A stretch of 64,000 bases of DNA from Haloarchaeobius salinus (GTDB taxonomy: Archaea; Halobacteriota; Halobacteria; Halobacteriales; Natrialbaceae), in the NCBI RefSeq assembly GCF_024464185.1, contig NZ_JANHAU010000007.1, forward strand, positions 62,001-126,000, written 5' to 3'. The notes under the pieces are model-generated. The model was not told where the DNA came from, did not search any database, and saw only the letters and a list, made by a program, of their open reading frames with translations. Positions within the stretch are counted from its first letter, which is position 1. Every line of letters begins with the position of its first letter. A program made the translations under genes and the position numbers. Positions 8,609 through 17,939 of the stretch are shown one piece after another.

Positions 8609-9486
8609 TGGTCGCGACGTCCGCAATAATCGCCCAAGCCCTGAACGGACTCTCTCAGATGATGCTGCTCGTGTTGATTGCGTCGGGACTGACTATCATC
8701 TTCGGCCTCATGGACATCCTGAACTTCGCTCACGGGTCGTTCTACATGCTCGGCGCCTACATTGGGCTGAGCACGTACTTGCTGACTGAACAGTTCTTCT
8801 TAGCCATCGTAGTCGCGTTCATCCTCGTCGGGGCGCTGGGCGGGTTGCTTGAGTATACGACGCTTCGGCCCCTGTACGGCCGCGATCCGGTGGACCACCT
8901 TTTAATCACCTTCGGGTTCCTACTCGTGCTTGACCAGTCGGCTCACTTCATTTGGGGAGCGGACCTAAAGTCGATGCCTACGCCCGACCTGCTCGACTTC
9001 TCGCTCCAGCTCGGCATGCTGTCGTACCCGGCCTATAGAATCTTCATCTTCTTGTTCGGTCTGGCATTCGTCGGCGGAATGTTCCTATTGATTCAGCGGT
9101 CGAACATGGGCCTGATCATTCGAGCAGGGACGCACAATACCGAGACGGTTCGCTCACTGGGAATCAACTTACCGCGCGCGTTCACGATGACCTTCGCGTT
9201 CGGCGCTGGAATCGCCGGAGTCTCCGGAGTCATCGCAGCACCAGTGGTTGGTCTATCCCCGACGATGGGTGTCTCGATAATCATCGACGCGTTCATCGTC
9301 GTGGTAATCGGTGGGCTCGGGAGCTTCCGCGGCTCCATCGTCGCGGCGTTCATCATCGCCGAGGTGAGAGCGCTAGGGGCACTGTTCTTCCCCGGCTTCA
9401 CGTCGATACTCGTGCTCCTCGCACTTGTCGTCACGCTCGTCATCAAACCAGAAGGACTGTTCCCGACGTCCATCACGGAGGCATAA
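8608..9486 (+). CDS. livH: ABC importer permease, LivH type
   Basis: A 292-residue integral membrane protein with about eight hydrophobic segments. IASGLTIIFGLMDILNFAHG near the N-terminus and VVVIGGLGSFRGSIVAAFII near residue 235 are the family hallmarks; the latter contacts the ATPase. It forms one half of the transmembrane channel with the LivM-type subunit. GTHNTETVRSLGIN in the middle is the usual cytoplasmic coupling loop. The start overlaps the livF stop, and only one base separates its stop from the livM ATG. Confidence 0.92.
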   Translation: MVATSAIIAQALNGLSQMMLLVLIASGLTIIFGLMDILNFAHGSFYMLGAYIGLSTYLLTEQFFLAIVVAFILVGALGGLLEYTTLRPLYGRDPVDHLLITFGFLLVLDQSAHFIWGADLKSMPTPDLLDFSLQLGMLSYPAYRIFIFLFGLAFVGGMFLLIQRSNMGLIIRAGTHNTETVRSLGINLPRAFTMTFAFGAGIAGVSGVIAAPVVGLSPTMGVSIIIDAFIVVVIGGLGSFRGSIVAAFIIAEVRALGALFFPGFTSILVLLALVVTLVIKPEGLFPTSITEA

Positions 9487-9487
9487 C

Positions 9488-10498
9488 ATGAACGTAAATC
9501 TAAACACGATTCGACACGGCGCGGTCGAGAACCGCTGGCTAATAGCGATTCTCACCGTGCTAACGGTATTCCCGTTCGTTGCACCGCCGTTCATTGGCTC
9601 GTTCTATACAGTGTTGATGATCGAAGCGATGGTATTCGCCATCTTCGCCCTCGGGTATGACATCATGATGGGCTACACGGGGATGATTTCGTTCGGCCAC
9701 GCCGCGTACTTCGGTCTCGGCGTCTATGGTGGAGCGCTTACGGTACTCCACCTCTCGGAGGGGCTTATTCCCCTCTTATTGGTCGCTGTCGTCCTCAGTG
9801 CAGCGTTCGCGTTCATCGTGGGCTACTTTTCGCTTCGGTCCACGGGCGTGTACTTCGCGTTGATAACCTTTGCGTTCGCGCAGATTCTCTACGAAATCGT
9901 AATCCGGTCGAGTGACTTCCTCGGTGGCAACAACGGCCTCACCGTTTCAACGCCGACCCTCTTCGCCAGCATCGAAATTTCTGAGATGATGATCTACTAT
10001 ATTGTCTTCCTCACGATGGTGGCCGTCTACATAGGCGCCCGTCGGCTAATGAACTCGCCACTGGGGCTGATATTCCAAGTGATTGGAGAGAATGATCAGC
10101 GCGCGGAATTCATCGGCTACAACGTCGACCGTTACAAGCATATATCGTTCATCATCTCCGGAATGGTCAGTGGGCTAGCTGGTGGTCTCTTCGTCGCAGC
10201 AGAGGGGTTCGCATCACCCGATATGTTGTTCTGGTTATTCTCTGGAGAAATAATCATTATGGTGGTCTTTGGCGGCGTCGGCACGCTCTACGGTCCGATG
10301 ATCGGTGCTGGTGTCTTCATCTACCTCGAGACCTACCTCAACTCTACGTTCGACGCGTGGCAGATAATCTTGGGTCTCGTTTTTATCACTGTCGTGTTGT
10401 TGTTCCCGCAGGGTCTGGTTGGCCTTCTCAAGGACTCCGACAGTCTCGACTCGCTATCGCTGGAGCGGTTGCGCGACCAGCTAACTTCCAGAGACTGA
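9488..10498 (+). CDS. livM: ABC importer permease, LivM type
   Basis: A 336-residue membrane protein; I use ATG 9488, one base after the livH stop. The upstream extension from 9425 lies inside livH and has no family-like residues. ALGYDIMMGYTGMISFGHAAYFGLG (about residues 52-76) and IIMVVFGGVGTLYGPMIGAG (about 255) are LivM hallmarks. The C-terminal LFPQGLVGLLKD is usual. It is the last gene of the importer operon. No clear terminator with a T-run follows. Confidence 0.92.
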   Translation: MNVNLNTIRHGAVENRWLIAILTVLTVFPFVAPPFIGSFYTVLMIEAMVFAIFALGYDIMMGYTGMISFGHAAYFGLGVYGGALTVLHLSEGLIPLLLVAVVLSAAFAFIVGYFSLRSTGVYFALITFAFAQILYEIVIRSSDFLGGNNGLTVSTPTLFASIEISEMMIYYIVFLTMVAVYIGARRLMNSPLGLIFQVIGENDQRAEFIGYNVDRYKHISFIISGMVSGLAGGLFVAAEGFASPDMLFWLFSGEIIIMVVFGGVGTLYGPMIGAGVFIYLETYLNSTFDAWQIILGLVFITVVLLFPQGLVGLLKDSDSLDSLSLERLRDQLTSRD

Positions 10499-10914
10499 CA
10501 TCCTACCTCGGTTACCGTCGAAGACTTCCGAGTGCATGTGTGTAAGGGCTTGTAGCTTCCCTACGCACTCGGTGTGAATCGTCGCATTTTGCGGTCGAAC
10601 AGTAAGGGATGGGTGTTTCCAGCCATCGGCACCTATATGGCCCACCGGAGGACTCTGAGTGTGTTCTATTGGGGAGGCTAATCGCGTGAAGTGGAGTTTC
10701 CGAATACACCGGAACGCTAGGACACGCCTCGGAGCGCACAGCCGAACGCGACATCGTAAAACAAGATCGACGCGACGAAACGGGGCGCACCAACACCGTT
10801 CTCCTCAGAAGGCCCGAAACTGATTCTCGGGCCCGAACTGCGTGTCGGTTCTCTTCCCGTTGCGTTCACAGCTCCTCTCCCACCCTGACGGACGCCTCAA
10901 CCAGCTAGACGAAA
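10499..10914. other. Gap without a recognisable gene
   Basis: About 416 bases between livM and the small minus-strand gene. Open frames here are short and have no family-like pattern. The base pattern resembles decayed coding DNA, but I could not name a parent. Confidence 0.5.
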
Positions 10915-11157
10915 CTACCTGTGTGGACGGTCCAGTTCGTCCGGGTTTAATTCATCCTCAGGACCGAACGGTGTCTCCAGCATCTCGGAGAACACGCTGT
11001 GGTCCTGCCACGTCAGACTCTCCAGTTCAAGTGGGTCCAGGCGGATGCTTCGACCGAGCTTCGGGGACCGTATCTCAAGTCGGCGCCCGTTCCTCGTGTC
11101 AACCATGCGCATTGTGACCGTAGCGAATTCGTTGGAGAGGGTCTTCTCTTCTTCCAT
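10915..11157 (-). CDS. Small conserved haloarchaeal protein of unknown function
   Basis: An 80-residue acidic protein with NEFATVTMRMVDTRNGRRLE, SPKLGRSIRLDPLELESLTW and a C-terminal EMLETPFGPEDELN. I recognise this as a small family found in haloarchaea near catabolic genes; such proteins are sometimes labelled dihydrodiol dehydrogenase, but nothing in the sequence supports an enzyme (no Rossmann motif, too short). The beta-rich, highly conserved middle suggests a binding or regulatory role. It sits just downstream of the MFS gene on the same strand, 102 bases away, so they might share a transcript. Confidence 0.7.
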   Translation of the reverse strand: MEEEKTLSNEFATVTMRMVDTRNGRRLEIRSPKLGRSIRLDPLELESLTWQDHSVFSEMLETPFGPEDELNPDELDRPHR

Positions 11158-11259
11158 ATTACAACGAATAGAGTGATGAGTGATAAGCCTTTGTCAAACT
11201 CGTGTTCAGGACCACTATCCGTGTTCGAGGTCGATACCGCTGTCGGCTGGCCGAACGTT

Positions 11260-12429
11260 TCAGACTCGCCACCAGCAGTACATTCCGAGCAGTATCGTCG
11301 CCAGCGTGAACGCAATAACAGGCACGTACGATTCAGTGTTCGAGACGATGGCTGTTCCGACGAGCGGGAGCACTAGGGACGTTACTCCGAAGGCTGTTGT
11401 GAATACGCCTATGACAGCTGTGCTTCGCTCGGGGTCGTACATCTCGAGGAGGACCGGGATGTATAGTGTCGCCGCGCCGCCGAGGCCGAGGCCGAACAAC
11501 ACCACGGCGACCAGCGACGTCAGTATTGATGGAACAAATAGGAGTATTGTCGCGACGCCGGCGGTACTCATCGACAGGAGATACGAGGGATAGGCGCCGA
11601 TGCGGTCCGCGACAACGCCGCTACCTAGTCGCGAGAAAATGCTAATTCCACCGATGAACCCGAACATCAGCGACGCGCGTGACGCGCTGAGGCCCCGGCT
11701 CTCGAACAGCCCCAGAGTGAATACACTCAACAGCGAGTACCACCCTAGCGAGAAGGCGACGCCAGCGAATTGGTACGTCAAATCGTTCGACCGCCAGATG
11801 CCCACAACCCAATCGTACAGTTCCGTTCCCGTTGTCGATTCGTCCTCGACCCACGGCGGGTCCCGGCAGATCAGTCCTGCGAAGAAGACTGGGACCGCTG
11901 TTACCACCAGGAAGACGAAAAATCCCTGTCGCACACCAAGTGTATCTAACGTATAGTGCCATGCTGGCGGGACGAGAAAGAGGCTGAGTCCGTTCCCGGC
12001 GAACAAGATGCCAGTTCCCGTACCCCTGTACGTATCGAACCACCGGGGGATAGTCGACGCAAGAACCACGTAGACCGTTCCGAGAATAACACCCATCGTC
12101 GCAAACACGAACGCTAGCGCATATATCGATTCAACGACGAAGAGCGATGGGGCGAGTAGCGAGAGCACAGCTCCGCTGACAATGAGGACCCTCCTCGCAG
12201 GCACTTTCGATATCAATACACCGAGAATCCCTCCGCCAGCGAAGAACATGAACAGCTGCAGAGAGAAGATACTCGAAAGCAGCACCTCGGAGAACGGATA
12301 TGTGGGCCCAAAGTAACGAAGGAATACCCCGAATGAGTACGGCGTTCCAAAGGTGAAGATGCTAGCGAACGCGCCGACGAGTGCGACTACCCAACTGTAG
12401 AACTCATCGGGGGCTCCCGTTCCCGACAT
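11260..12429 (-). CDS. MFS transporter, oxalate/formate or monocarboxylate type
   Basis: A 389-residue membrane protein with about twelve hydrophobic segments. I start at ATG 12429 (MSGTGAPDEFYSWVVALVGA) because a TATA-like box lies about 31 bases upstream; the longer frame adds a basic, unlikely N-terminus. GTPYSFGVFLRYFGPTYPFS, ISRLGSGVVADRIG (the loop 8-9 MFS motif) and the AGNGLSLFLVPP helix fit the OFA/MCT-like groups that move small carboxylates. The gene is divergent from the lactate-utilisation-type genes, sharing a 153-base promoter region, so the pair may import and oxidise the same carboxylate. Confidence 0.82.
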   Translation of the reverse strand: MSGTGAPDEFYSWVVALVGAFASIFTFGTPYSFGVFLRYFGPTYPFSEVLLSSIFSLQLFMFFAGGGILGVLISKVPARRVLIVSGAVLSLLAPSLFVVESIYALAFVFATMGVILGTVYVVLASTIPRWFDTYRGTGTGILFAGNGLSLFLVPPAWHYTLDTLGVRQGFFVFLVVTAVPVFFAGLICRDPPWVEDESTTGTELYDWVVGIWRSNDLTYQFAGVAFSLGWYSLLSVFTLGLFESRGLSASRASLMFGFIGGISIFSRLGSGVVADRIGAYPSYLLSMSTAGVATILLFVPSILTSLVAVVLFGLGLGGAATLYIPVLLEMYDPERSTAVIGVFTTAFGVTSLVLPLVGTAIVSNTESYVPVIAFTLATILLGMYCWWRV

Positions 12430-12454
12430 GTAGACTCGGAAACTCAGGGGTCGA

Positions 12455-12466
12455 GCATAAATGTGG
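12455..12466 (-). promoter_or_regulatory. TATA-like box of the MFS gene
   Basis: On the minus strand CCACATTTATGC is centred about 31 bases before ATG 12429, consistent with a leaderless transcript from the divergent promoter region shared with the lut-type genes. Confidence 0.45.
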
Positions 12467-12582
12467 CTTTTGCGGCACTGTCGCCGAGGCACGAAGGACA
12501 GTGTCGGGTCGTTGTCTCAACACGCACAAACCGCGGTACGCCGACCCAAAGCTAATTACTCGCCCAGACCCTTTCAGTGTAC

Positions 12583-13083
12583 ATGCCGACCGACACCCGC
12601 TCGCTTGAGCAATCACTGGCGAGTCTGAACGTGGAGAGCAGGCGTGTCGCTCCGTGTAAGGTAGCTGACGCTGTCGCAGCGTTTGCCGCTGACCCGGCGG
12701 TCGCGGTCCATCTAGATCGGGACAACGCCTCCCTACCGGACAGTGTGACCGTCGACCCAACGCCGGTTGAGCTGAAGGATGCCACGACAGGCGTGACGCC
12801 GGCAGCCTTCGCTGTGGCCGACTACGGGTCCGTGGTACTCCCCACGACAGCTGCGGGAAGTGAACTCGTAAGCCTCCACGTCGACCGGCACGTGGCTGTC
12901 CTCGACGCCGCCGATGTCGTGTCAGATATGGAGTCAGCGTTCGAGCGCTTCGGCCGCGACATCTCGAACAGATACGGTAGCGCGGTTCTTGCGACAGGTC
13001 CCAGTGCCACCGCCGACATGGGTGCACTGGTGAAGGGCGCCCATGGCCCGAGTGAAGTCCGGGTCGTTATCGTGGAGGACTGA
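12583..13083 (+). CDS. LUD-domain protein, LutC-like
   Basis: A 166-residue LUD-domain protein. I start at ATG 12583 (MPTDTRSLEQ); a GTG two codons earlier is possible. VTPAAFAVADYGSVVLPTT (about residues 68-86) and the C-terminal TGPSATADMGALVKGAHGP are characteristic of LutC, one of three proteins that oxidise L-lactate or a similar 2-hydroxy acid without flavin-lactate dehydrogenase. Its stop lies 3 bases before the next ATG, so it forms an operon with the LutB/A-like gene. The role in lactate use is by family; the true substrate may be another hydroxy acid. Confidence 0.85.
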   Translation: MPTDTRSLEQSLASLNVESRRVAPCKVADAVAAFAADPAVAVHLDRDNASLPDSVTVDPTPVELKDATTGVTPAAFAVADYGSVVLPTTAAGSELVSLHVDRHVAVLDAADVVSDMESAFERFGRDISNRYGSAVLATGPSATADMGALVKGAHGPSEVRVVIVED

Positions 13084-13086
13084 CCC

Positions 13087-15270
13087 ATGTCGAAGGCAGA
13101 CCGCCTCCGTGAAATAATGGATGAGGAAGGTGATGCGGTCCATGCGAACACGCAGAGTTTCAACCGGGGACGCTACGACTCCGTTGCCGACTTAGAAGAC
13201 TACGAGGCACTGAAAGAGGAGGCGCGCACAATCAAGGAAGACGCCATCGAGCGTCTCCCAGAGCTCATCGACAGACTTGAGGAAACTGTCGAGGGTAATG
13301 GTGGGACGCTGTACCTCGCCGATGACGTAGCGGACGCAAACCGGTACATCCGCGAGGTCGTTGGCGAAGAGTCCGCGAAGACCGTAGTCAAGAGCAAGTC
13401 GATGACTTCTGAGGAACTAGACGTCAACGACGCGCTCGCGACGGATGGGCACGAGGTGGTCGAAACTGACCTGGGCGAGTGGGTCTTGCAGGTGGCCGAT
13501 GAGGCGCCATCTCACATTGTCGCCCCAGCTATCCACAAGTCACGTGAGGCAATCGCGGAGCTGCTCAACGAGCATTTCGACTCTGATGAGCCCCTCGAGA
13601 CAGCAGAGGAACTAACGACGTTCGCTAGGGAAACACTCGGTGAACGCATCTCTGAAGCCGATGTCGGAATGACCGGTGCGAATTTCATTGCTGCTGATAC
13701 TGGCACTATGGCGCTGGTCACGAGCGAAGGAAACGCTCGAAAATCCATAGCGGCGACGGATACGCACGTCGCCATCGCCGGCGTCGAGAAGGTCATCCCC
13801 TCCATTGAGGACCTCCAACCGTTTGTAGAACTCATCGGGCGTTCCGGGACCGGGCAAGACATCACGTCGTACATCTCCCTGTTGACCCCACCCGTCAAGA
13901 CGCCGACGATCAACTTCAACGACGACGAAACGCCTCTCTCGGCGCTCGATGACGACGATAGAGAGTTCCACTTGGTTCTAATCGATAACGGACGGATGGC
14001 GATGCGCAACGACGACGACTTGCGTGAGACGTTGTACTGCATCCGGTGTTCGGCCTGCTCAAACGTCTGCGCGAACTTCCAGCAAGTCGGTGGACATGCC
14101 TTCGGCGGCGAGACATACTCGGGAGGAATTGCCACCGGCTGGGAGGCCGGTGTCGAAGGAACGGACGTCGCGGGTGAGTTCAACGACCTTTGTACTGGCT
14201 GTTCGCGCTGCGTCGACGCCTGCCCAGTGAAGATAGATATCCCTTGGATAAACACCGTTGTCCGCGATCGGGTCAACCGCGGGAAGGCTGGGAAGATTGA
14301 CTTCCTAGTTGACGGGCTGACACCCGACGATGAGGCGGGGAACCCACCACTTCAGAAACGACTCTTCGGCAACTTCGAGACGGTTGCGAAACTCGGCTCC
14401 GCGCTGGCACCACTCTCGAATTGGTTAGCTGACACCACCGTCTCCAAGCGGATGATGGACCGATTCCTTGGCATCGATGCCCGCCGCGACCTGCCGGAAT
14501 TCAAACGCGAGACGCTGACTGAGTGGTGCACTGACCGCGACTCGACGATCCAGAACCCGCGCCGCCAGGCAGTACTGTACCCCGACCTCTACACAAACCA
14601 TGTACAGATCGAACGTGGAAAGGCAGCTATCCGGGTCCTTGAAACCCTAGGAGTCGACGTAGTGGTTCCTACGGCACCCTCCAGTGGTCGTGCTCCTCTC
14701 TCGCAGGGAATGGTGGAGACAGCTCGCGATCACGCCGAACGGGTCGCTGACTCACTCGACCCATTCATCGAGGAAGGGCGTGACATCGTCGTCATTGAAC
14801 CAAGCGATCTGGCGATGTTCGAACGCGAGTACGAGCAACTGCTGGACCTGGCGACCCAAGAGCGTCTTGCTGACGAGAGCTACGAAATTATGGAGTATGT
14901 GTTTGGACTGCTGGAAAACGGCGCAGATGCGGCGGCGCTCTGCGAGGGTGCTGGTGAGCATGTCGCGTACCATAGCCATTGCCAGCAGCGGACGCTCGGC
15001 CTTGAGGGCCACACTGTCGCTGTCCTCGAACACTGCGGGTTCGACGTGTGGACCTCCGACGTGGAGTGTTGCGGCATGGCAGGTAGCTTCGGATATAAGT
15101 CTGACTACTACGACGTGAGCATGGCCGCTGGGGACGAACTCCGCCGGCAGTTCCATGAAAAGGATACCCAGAACCGGACGGTCGTCGCCAGCGGAACATC
15201 CTGCCTTGAACAGCTAGATTCACTCCTCGAACGGCACCCGACTCACCCCATCGAACTTCTCGTGGACTGA
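13087..15270 (+). CDS. LutB-LutA fusion, LUD domain plus iron-sulfur oxidoreductase
   Basis: A 727-residue protein in which LutB and LutA functions are joined. Residues about 60-310 are a LUD domain (GMTGANFIAADTGTMALVTS, NARKSIAATDTHVAIAGVEK). Two 4Fe-4S motifs follow: CIRCSACSNVC (about 318) and CTGCSRCVDACP (about 369). The C-terminal half (about 490-727) is a HdrB/GlpC-type cysteine-rich domain. Its last CCG motif is intact in VECCGMAGSFGYK, but the first, usually CCGRP, reads PSSGRAPLSQG, so that ligand set is lost. Separate lutA and lutB genes are the common arrangement elsewhere. It would pass electrons from a 2-hydroxy acid to the respiratory chain. A T-rich stretch near 15350 may end the transcript. 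Confidence 0.87.
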   Translation: MSKADRLREIMDEEGDAVHANTQSFNRGRYDSVADLEDYEALKEEARTIKEDAIERLPELIDRLEETVEGNGGTLYLADDVADANRYIREVVGEESAKTVVKSKSMTSEELDVNDALATDGHEVVETDLGEWVLQVADEAPSHIVAPAIHKSREAIAELLNEHFDSDEPLETAEELTTFARETLGERISEADVGMTGANFIAADTGTMALVTSEGNARKSIAATDTHVAIAGVEKVIPSIEDLQPFVELIGRSGTGQDITSYISLLTPPVKTPTINFNDDETPLSALDDDDREFHLVLIDNGRMAMRNDDDLRETLYCIRCSACSNVCANFQQVGGHAFGGETYSGGIATGWEAGVEGTDVAGEFNDLCTGCSRCVDACPVKIDIPWINTVVRDRVNRGKAGKIDFLVDGLTPDDEAGNPPLQKRLFGNFETVAKLGSALAPLSNWLADTTVSKRMMDRFLGIDARRDLPEFKRETLTEWCTDRDSTIQNPRRQAVLYPDLYTNHVQIERGKAAIRVLETLGVDVVVPTAPSSGRAPLSQGMVETARDHAERVADSLDPFIEEGRDIVVIEPSDLAMFEREYEQLLDLATQERLADESYEIMEYVFGLLENGADAAALCEGAGEHVAYHSHCQQRTLGLEGHTVAVLEHCGFDVWTSDVECCGMAGSFGYKSDYYDVSMAAGDELRRQFHEKDTQNRTVVASGTSCLEQLDSLLERHPTHPIELLVD

Positions 15271-15744
15271 TGACGGTAGTGGGTCCATCAATCCAACCGG
15301 TGTGAACGCAGGCGGTTAGCTGGAAGAACCGGTGCATAATTAGCTGCCCTACATTTTTGAGTTCATCTTGTGTCCGAATACAATTGTCCTCTATACTGGC
15401 AGTGAGGGTGGTCAGTCCGCCCGCGTCGCGTAACGGTGGTCGAGGGAGATAAGTTCATGCCACCTTTGGTTTCGGTCACGGGTATTCAATCTCCGTACGC
15501 ACGGCGGTGGCCGAAAGAAGATCCTTCAAATTCTCCGAACTGCGTGGGGGACTGCGGGTCCTGTTTAAATTCCTCGTATGCTTACCCGGCGACGTAGCGA
15601 TAGGGGCGCTGGAAGAAAATGGGGTCCGGAAAATTAGTATAAAGACATAGTCACAATACAATATTTTCCGCTTCATCTACTTCTATATACATTGTGAGCA
15701 TATAGCATAGTGGAGCGCGGTTCGGTGCTGCGTAAACACCGTTA
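15271..15744. other. Gap without a recognisable gene
   Basis: About 470 bases with no convincing coding frame on either strand. ACATTTTTGAG near 15350 could be a weak T-rich terminator for the lut-type operon. Confidence 0.5.
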
Positions 15745-15930
15745 CTAGCGCTTCTCAACGTGACCGAAACCCATTCCCACCACGGAGGCCGTGGTCACGT
15801 AGATGCCGTGGCTTGCCCGTTTGTCCTTTGTCAAACGCAGGTCCGTGCCCTTTGCCGGGAGGCCTCCCCCGGCAGGATCGACGACATTTCCCAGTTCAGA
15901 AACAGCGCAGTCGACAACAGATAATTGAGA
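15745..15930 (-). pseudogene. 3' fragment of an unidentified gene cut by an insertion sequence
   Basis: On the minus strand one frame reads SELGNVVDPAGGGLPAKGTD, then LRLTKDKRASHGIYVTTASV and ends GMGFGHVEKR before TAG. The composition looks like a real protein end, but I do not recognise the family. The frame runs up to the left end of the decayed IS at 15939, so the insertion probably cut the gene and the rest is missing. Confidence 0.35.
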
Positions 15931-15938
15931 ACGTTACC

Positions 15939-17210
15939 TAGCTTTGCACGTTAGCGTTATCTGTTGAGTGAACGAAGAGCTGGTCGATCTCTTGCATGAG
16001 ATCATCGACGCCTCGGTCATCGTTGTCCCGAATCTACGAGAGAAGGTTGTAGAAAGCTTCTTTCATGGAATGCTCGAGGTTCGCTCGAAGATGACGACTT
16101 CGAGCGAACCGTACCCAAGGCGCTCAAGTCGGGATTAAGACGAACGAGGCCGTAGGCGGCCATGAGAAGGTGGCAGTGCCGACTGGCACCTTCGTCGGTC
16201 AGCATCTCGGAGTCGCTTAAGCCGAGATCCTGCCTCGGGGCCTCAAAGAACGTCTCGGTTCGCCACCGCATTCTGGAGGACCGAATCACGTGTTCGGTCG
16301 ATGCGTCGATTTTGTTCGTGGCGAGGTATTTGACCGGGTTATCTTCGCCCTCCCAGGTTTATTTTTAGGCGATGGCCAGCTTCACGTCTCCCAACTGGGA
16401 GACGGGAAGCTTCTTCGTCCAAATGTGGTAGGTTTCCTCTTCGGTATAGCTCTCAACCCTGTCGATGCGCTCTGCCAGCGTATCGCCGCTGAATTATTCG
16501 CCAGCGTGGGTGACCTTGTGATTGCTGCGGAGCGGGCCGATTCAGCCCTTGTCGTGGAATTCGATTTGGGTGGGAATCCCAGAATCGTGGGCGAACCACG
16601 GGTCGAAGAGGTAGGTGTCCGCATGCACACTACCCCTTCTTCGAGTTCCGTAACAATTCCACGGGCGAGACCGTACTAGGTATTGGGGTCGGCGTCCCCG
16701 CCATCTTGTTGTTCGTAGAGGCGGAAGGTGAGCGGGTAGGCAGGTTTGTCGTCAGCGTAGAAGGCGTGGATAAGCTCTTCGCCCTAGACAGTGTCGCCTT
16801 CACCGCAATCGTAGAAGTGGCCGATACCGGGGATTTCGTCCTCAGAATTCTCGGTGATCGTGTCATCAGAGATAATGTAACCATCCTTCAACCAGCGCGC
16901 ACCCCCTGTGTTTCTGAAGTTCGTCAACGCGTTCGCGGTTGAGTTGCTGTTCGTTCCAGCCGTACTCGGTGAGGAATTTGTTGAGGGCGCGTTTTCCGTT
17001 GGCTGGAAGGACTTCGCGTGCAATACCGCCACGGTCTTGTTGTTGGCCGCAACAAGACCGGTGACGTAGGTTTTGGCGTGACGGCGTTATGCTGGTAACC
17101 GCAAGTCGAACCCATCGAACACGCACGTAGACGGCAAGGGTTGTCATGATCGGCATTATCAATCCTTGCTATCGGCTACGTCACGGCCCCGATTCAATGT
17201 GCAAAGCTGA
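15939..17210 (-). mobile_element. Decayed insertion sequence, IS4/IS701-type, with recognisable ends
   Basis: The left end TAGCTTTGCACGTTAGCG (15939-15956) and the right end CAATGTGCAAAGCTGA (17195-17210) are imperfect inverted repeats sharing 12 of 13 core bases (AACGTGCAAAGCT against AATGTGCAAAGCT). They bracket a broken transposase on the minus strand, giving an element of about 1.27 kb. I could not identify a target-site duplication. Confidence 0.7.
15975..17150 (-). pseudogene. IS4/IS701-type transposase, many frameshifts
   Basis: Pieces of one transposase appear in order in different minus-strand frames: LTEYGWNEQQLNRERVDELQ, then DGYIISDDTITENSEDEIPG and GHFYDCGEGDTV, then a frame matching DTYLFDPWFAHDSGIPTQIE, and finally WRTETFFEAPRQDLGLSDSE with GASRHCHLLMAAYGLVRLNP. 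The FFEAPRQDLGL block is the conserved Glu region of the DDE catalytic core. Repeated frameshifts and stops mean no active protein is made. Confidence 0.8.
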
Positions 17211-17464
17211 GTTCGTAATGAAATCGGCGTTCATGCTCGCAAGAGACTCTCATGGTAAGCGTCTGGAACGTCCATGCGAGGTTCTGGGACGCCCCATATC
17301 GTCAGATGGTGGTCCAGATTCCCTGAAGTCGGCGATATGATCCGCATACAGCGTCGGCGTTCAGCGGGGTAAAGTAAGTTGTACAGAGGCTTAGAAATTA
17401 ACGTCGCACAATAGTAGGTCGTTGGTCCTCCCACGGATTCATCTCTGCAACTCAAACCGACGTC

Positions 17465-17872
17465 TCAACTGGTTGCTTCGGCAGCTGCATCATCGATAAT
17501 TGTGGTGAGTTCTTCCCACAGCATTTCATTATTTTGTTCGCTCGAGTTTGAAAATACTGAGTTGAACGTTTCACCCCCAACTGTCGAAATGATGCTCACT
17601 TCATCTGTTTCGATGATTACGATTGGAACCACTAAGTCGGCCTCTGAAGTATTTGGGCTACTTCTTTCGCCTGGGTGAACTATGATAATCTCTGTATTAG
17701 GGCCCGAGTCCATCCCCTCTGGAAAGATGAGTCCTGACTCAGCCAATATTTCCGATTGGTTATGATATGACTCTACGACCCACTTCTCTCGATCCAGCAA
17801 CCGTAGGACTTCGTAGAACACCTCCTCGCATCCGGCTTCTACCGCCTTTGTGTACCAAGTCCCTGTTTCCAT
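17465..17872 (-). CDS. Hypothetical protein
   Basis: A 135-residue acidic protein, METGTWYTKAVEAGCEEVFY at the start, then an alternating pattern of charged helices and strands such as ADLVVPIVIIETDEVSIIST. I do not recognise the family. The composition is normal for a haloarchaeal cytosolic protein, and no transmembrane segment is visible. It stands alone between two decayed insertion sequences, so it may be a leftover of a cargo or host gene. The start codon is the only reasonable ATG. Confidence 0.5.
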   Translation of the reverse strand: METGTWYTKAVEAGCEEVFYEVLRLLDREKWVVESYHNQSEILAESGLIFPEGMDSGPNTEIIIVHPGERSSPNTSEADLVVPIVIIETDEVSIISTVGGETFNSVFSNSSEQNNEMLWEELTTIIDDAAAEATS

Positions 17873-17939
17873 GTCTGGTAGCCATGTTTTCCAGTATGGT
17901 TAAAGGCAGTGTTCCGGGCGGTGCTCAGGTAAGGATACA

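Noticed and set aside
10512-10796. Minus-strand frame after livM as a gene
   Set aside because: Ser/Arg/Pro-rich composition, no start context and no family pattern; probably non-coding or decayed.
15853-15874. Hairpin TGCCGGG-loop-CCCGGCA as a terminator
   Set aside because: It lies inside a coding remnant and no T-run follows in either direction.
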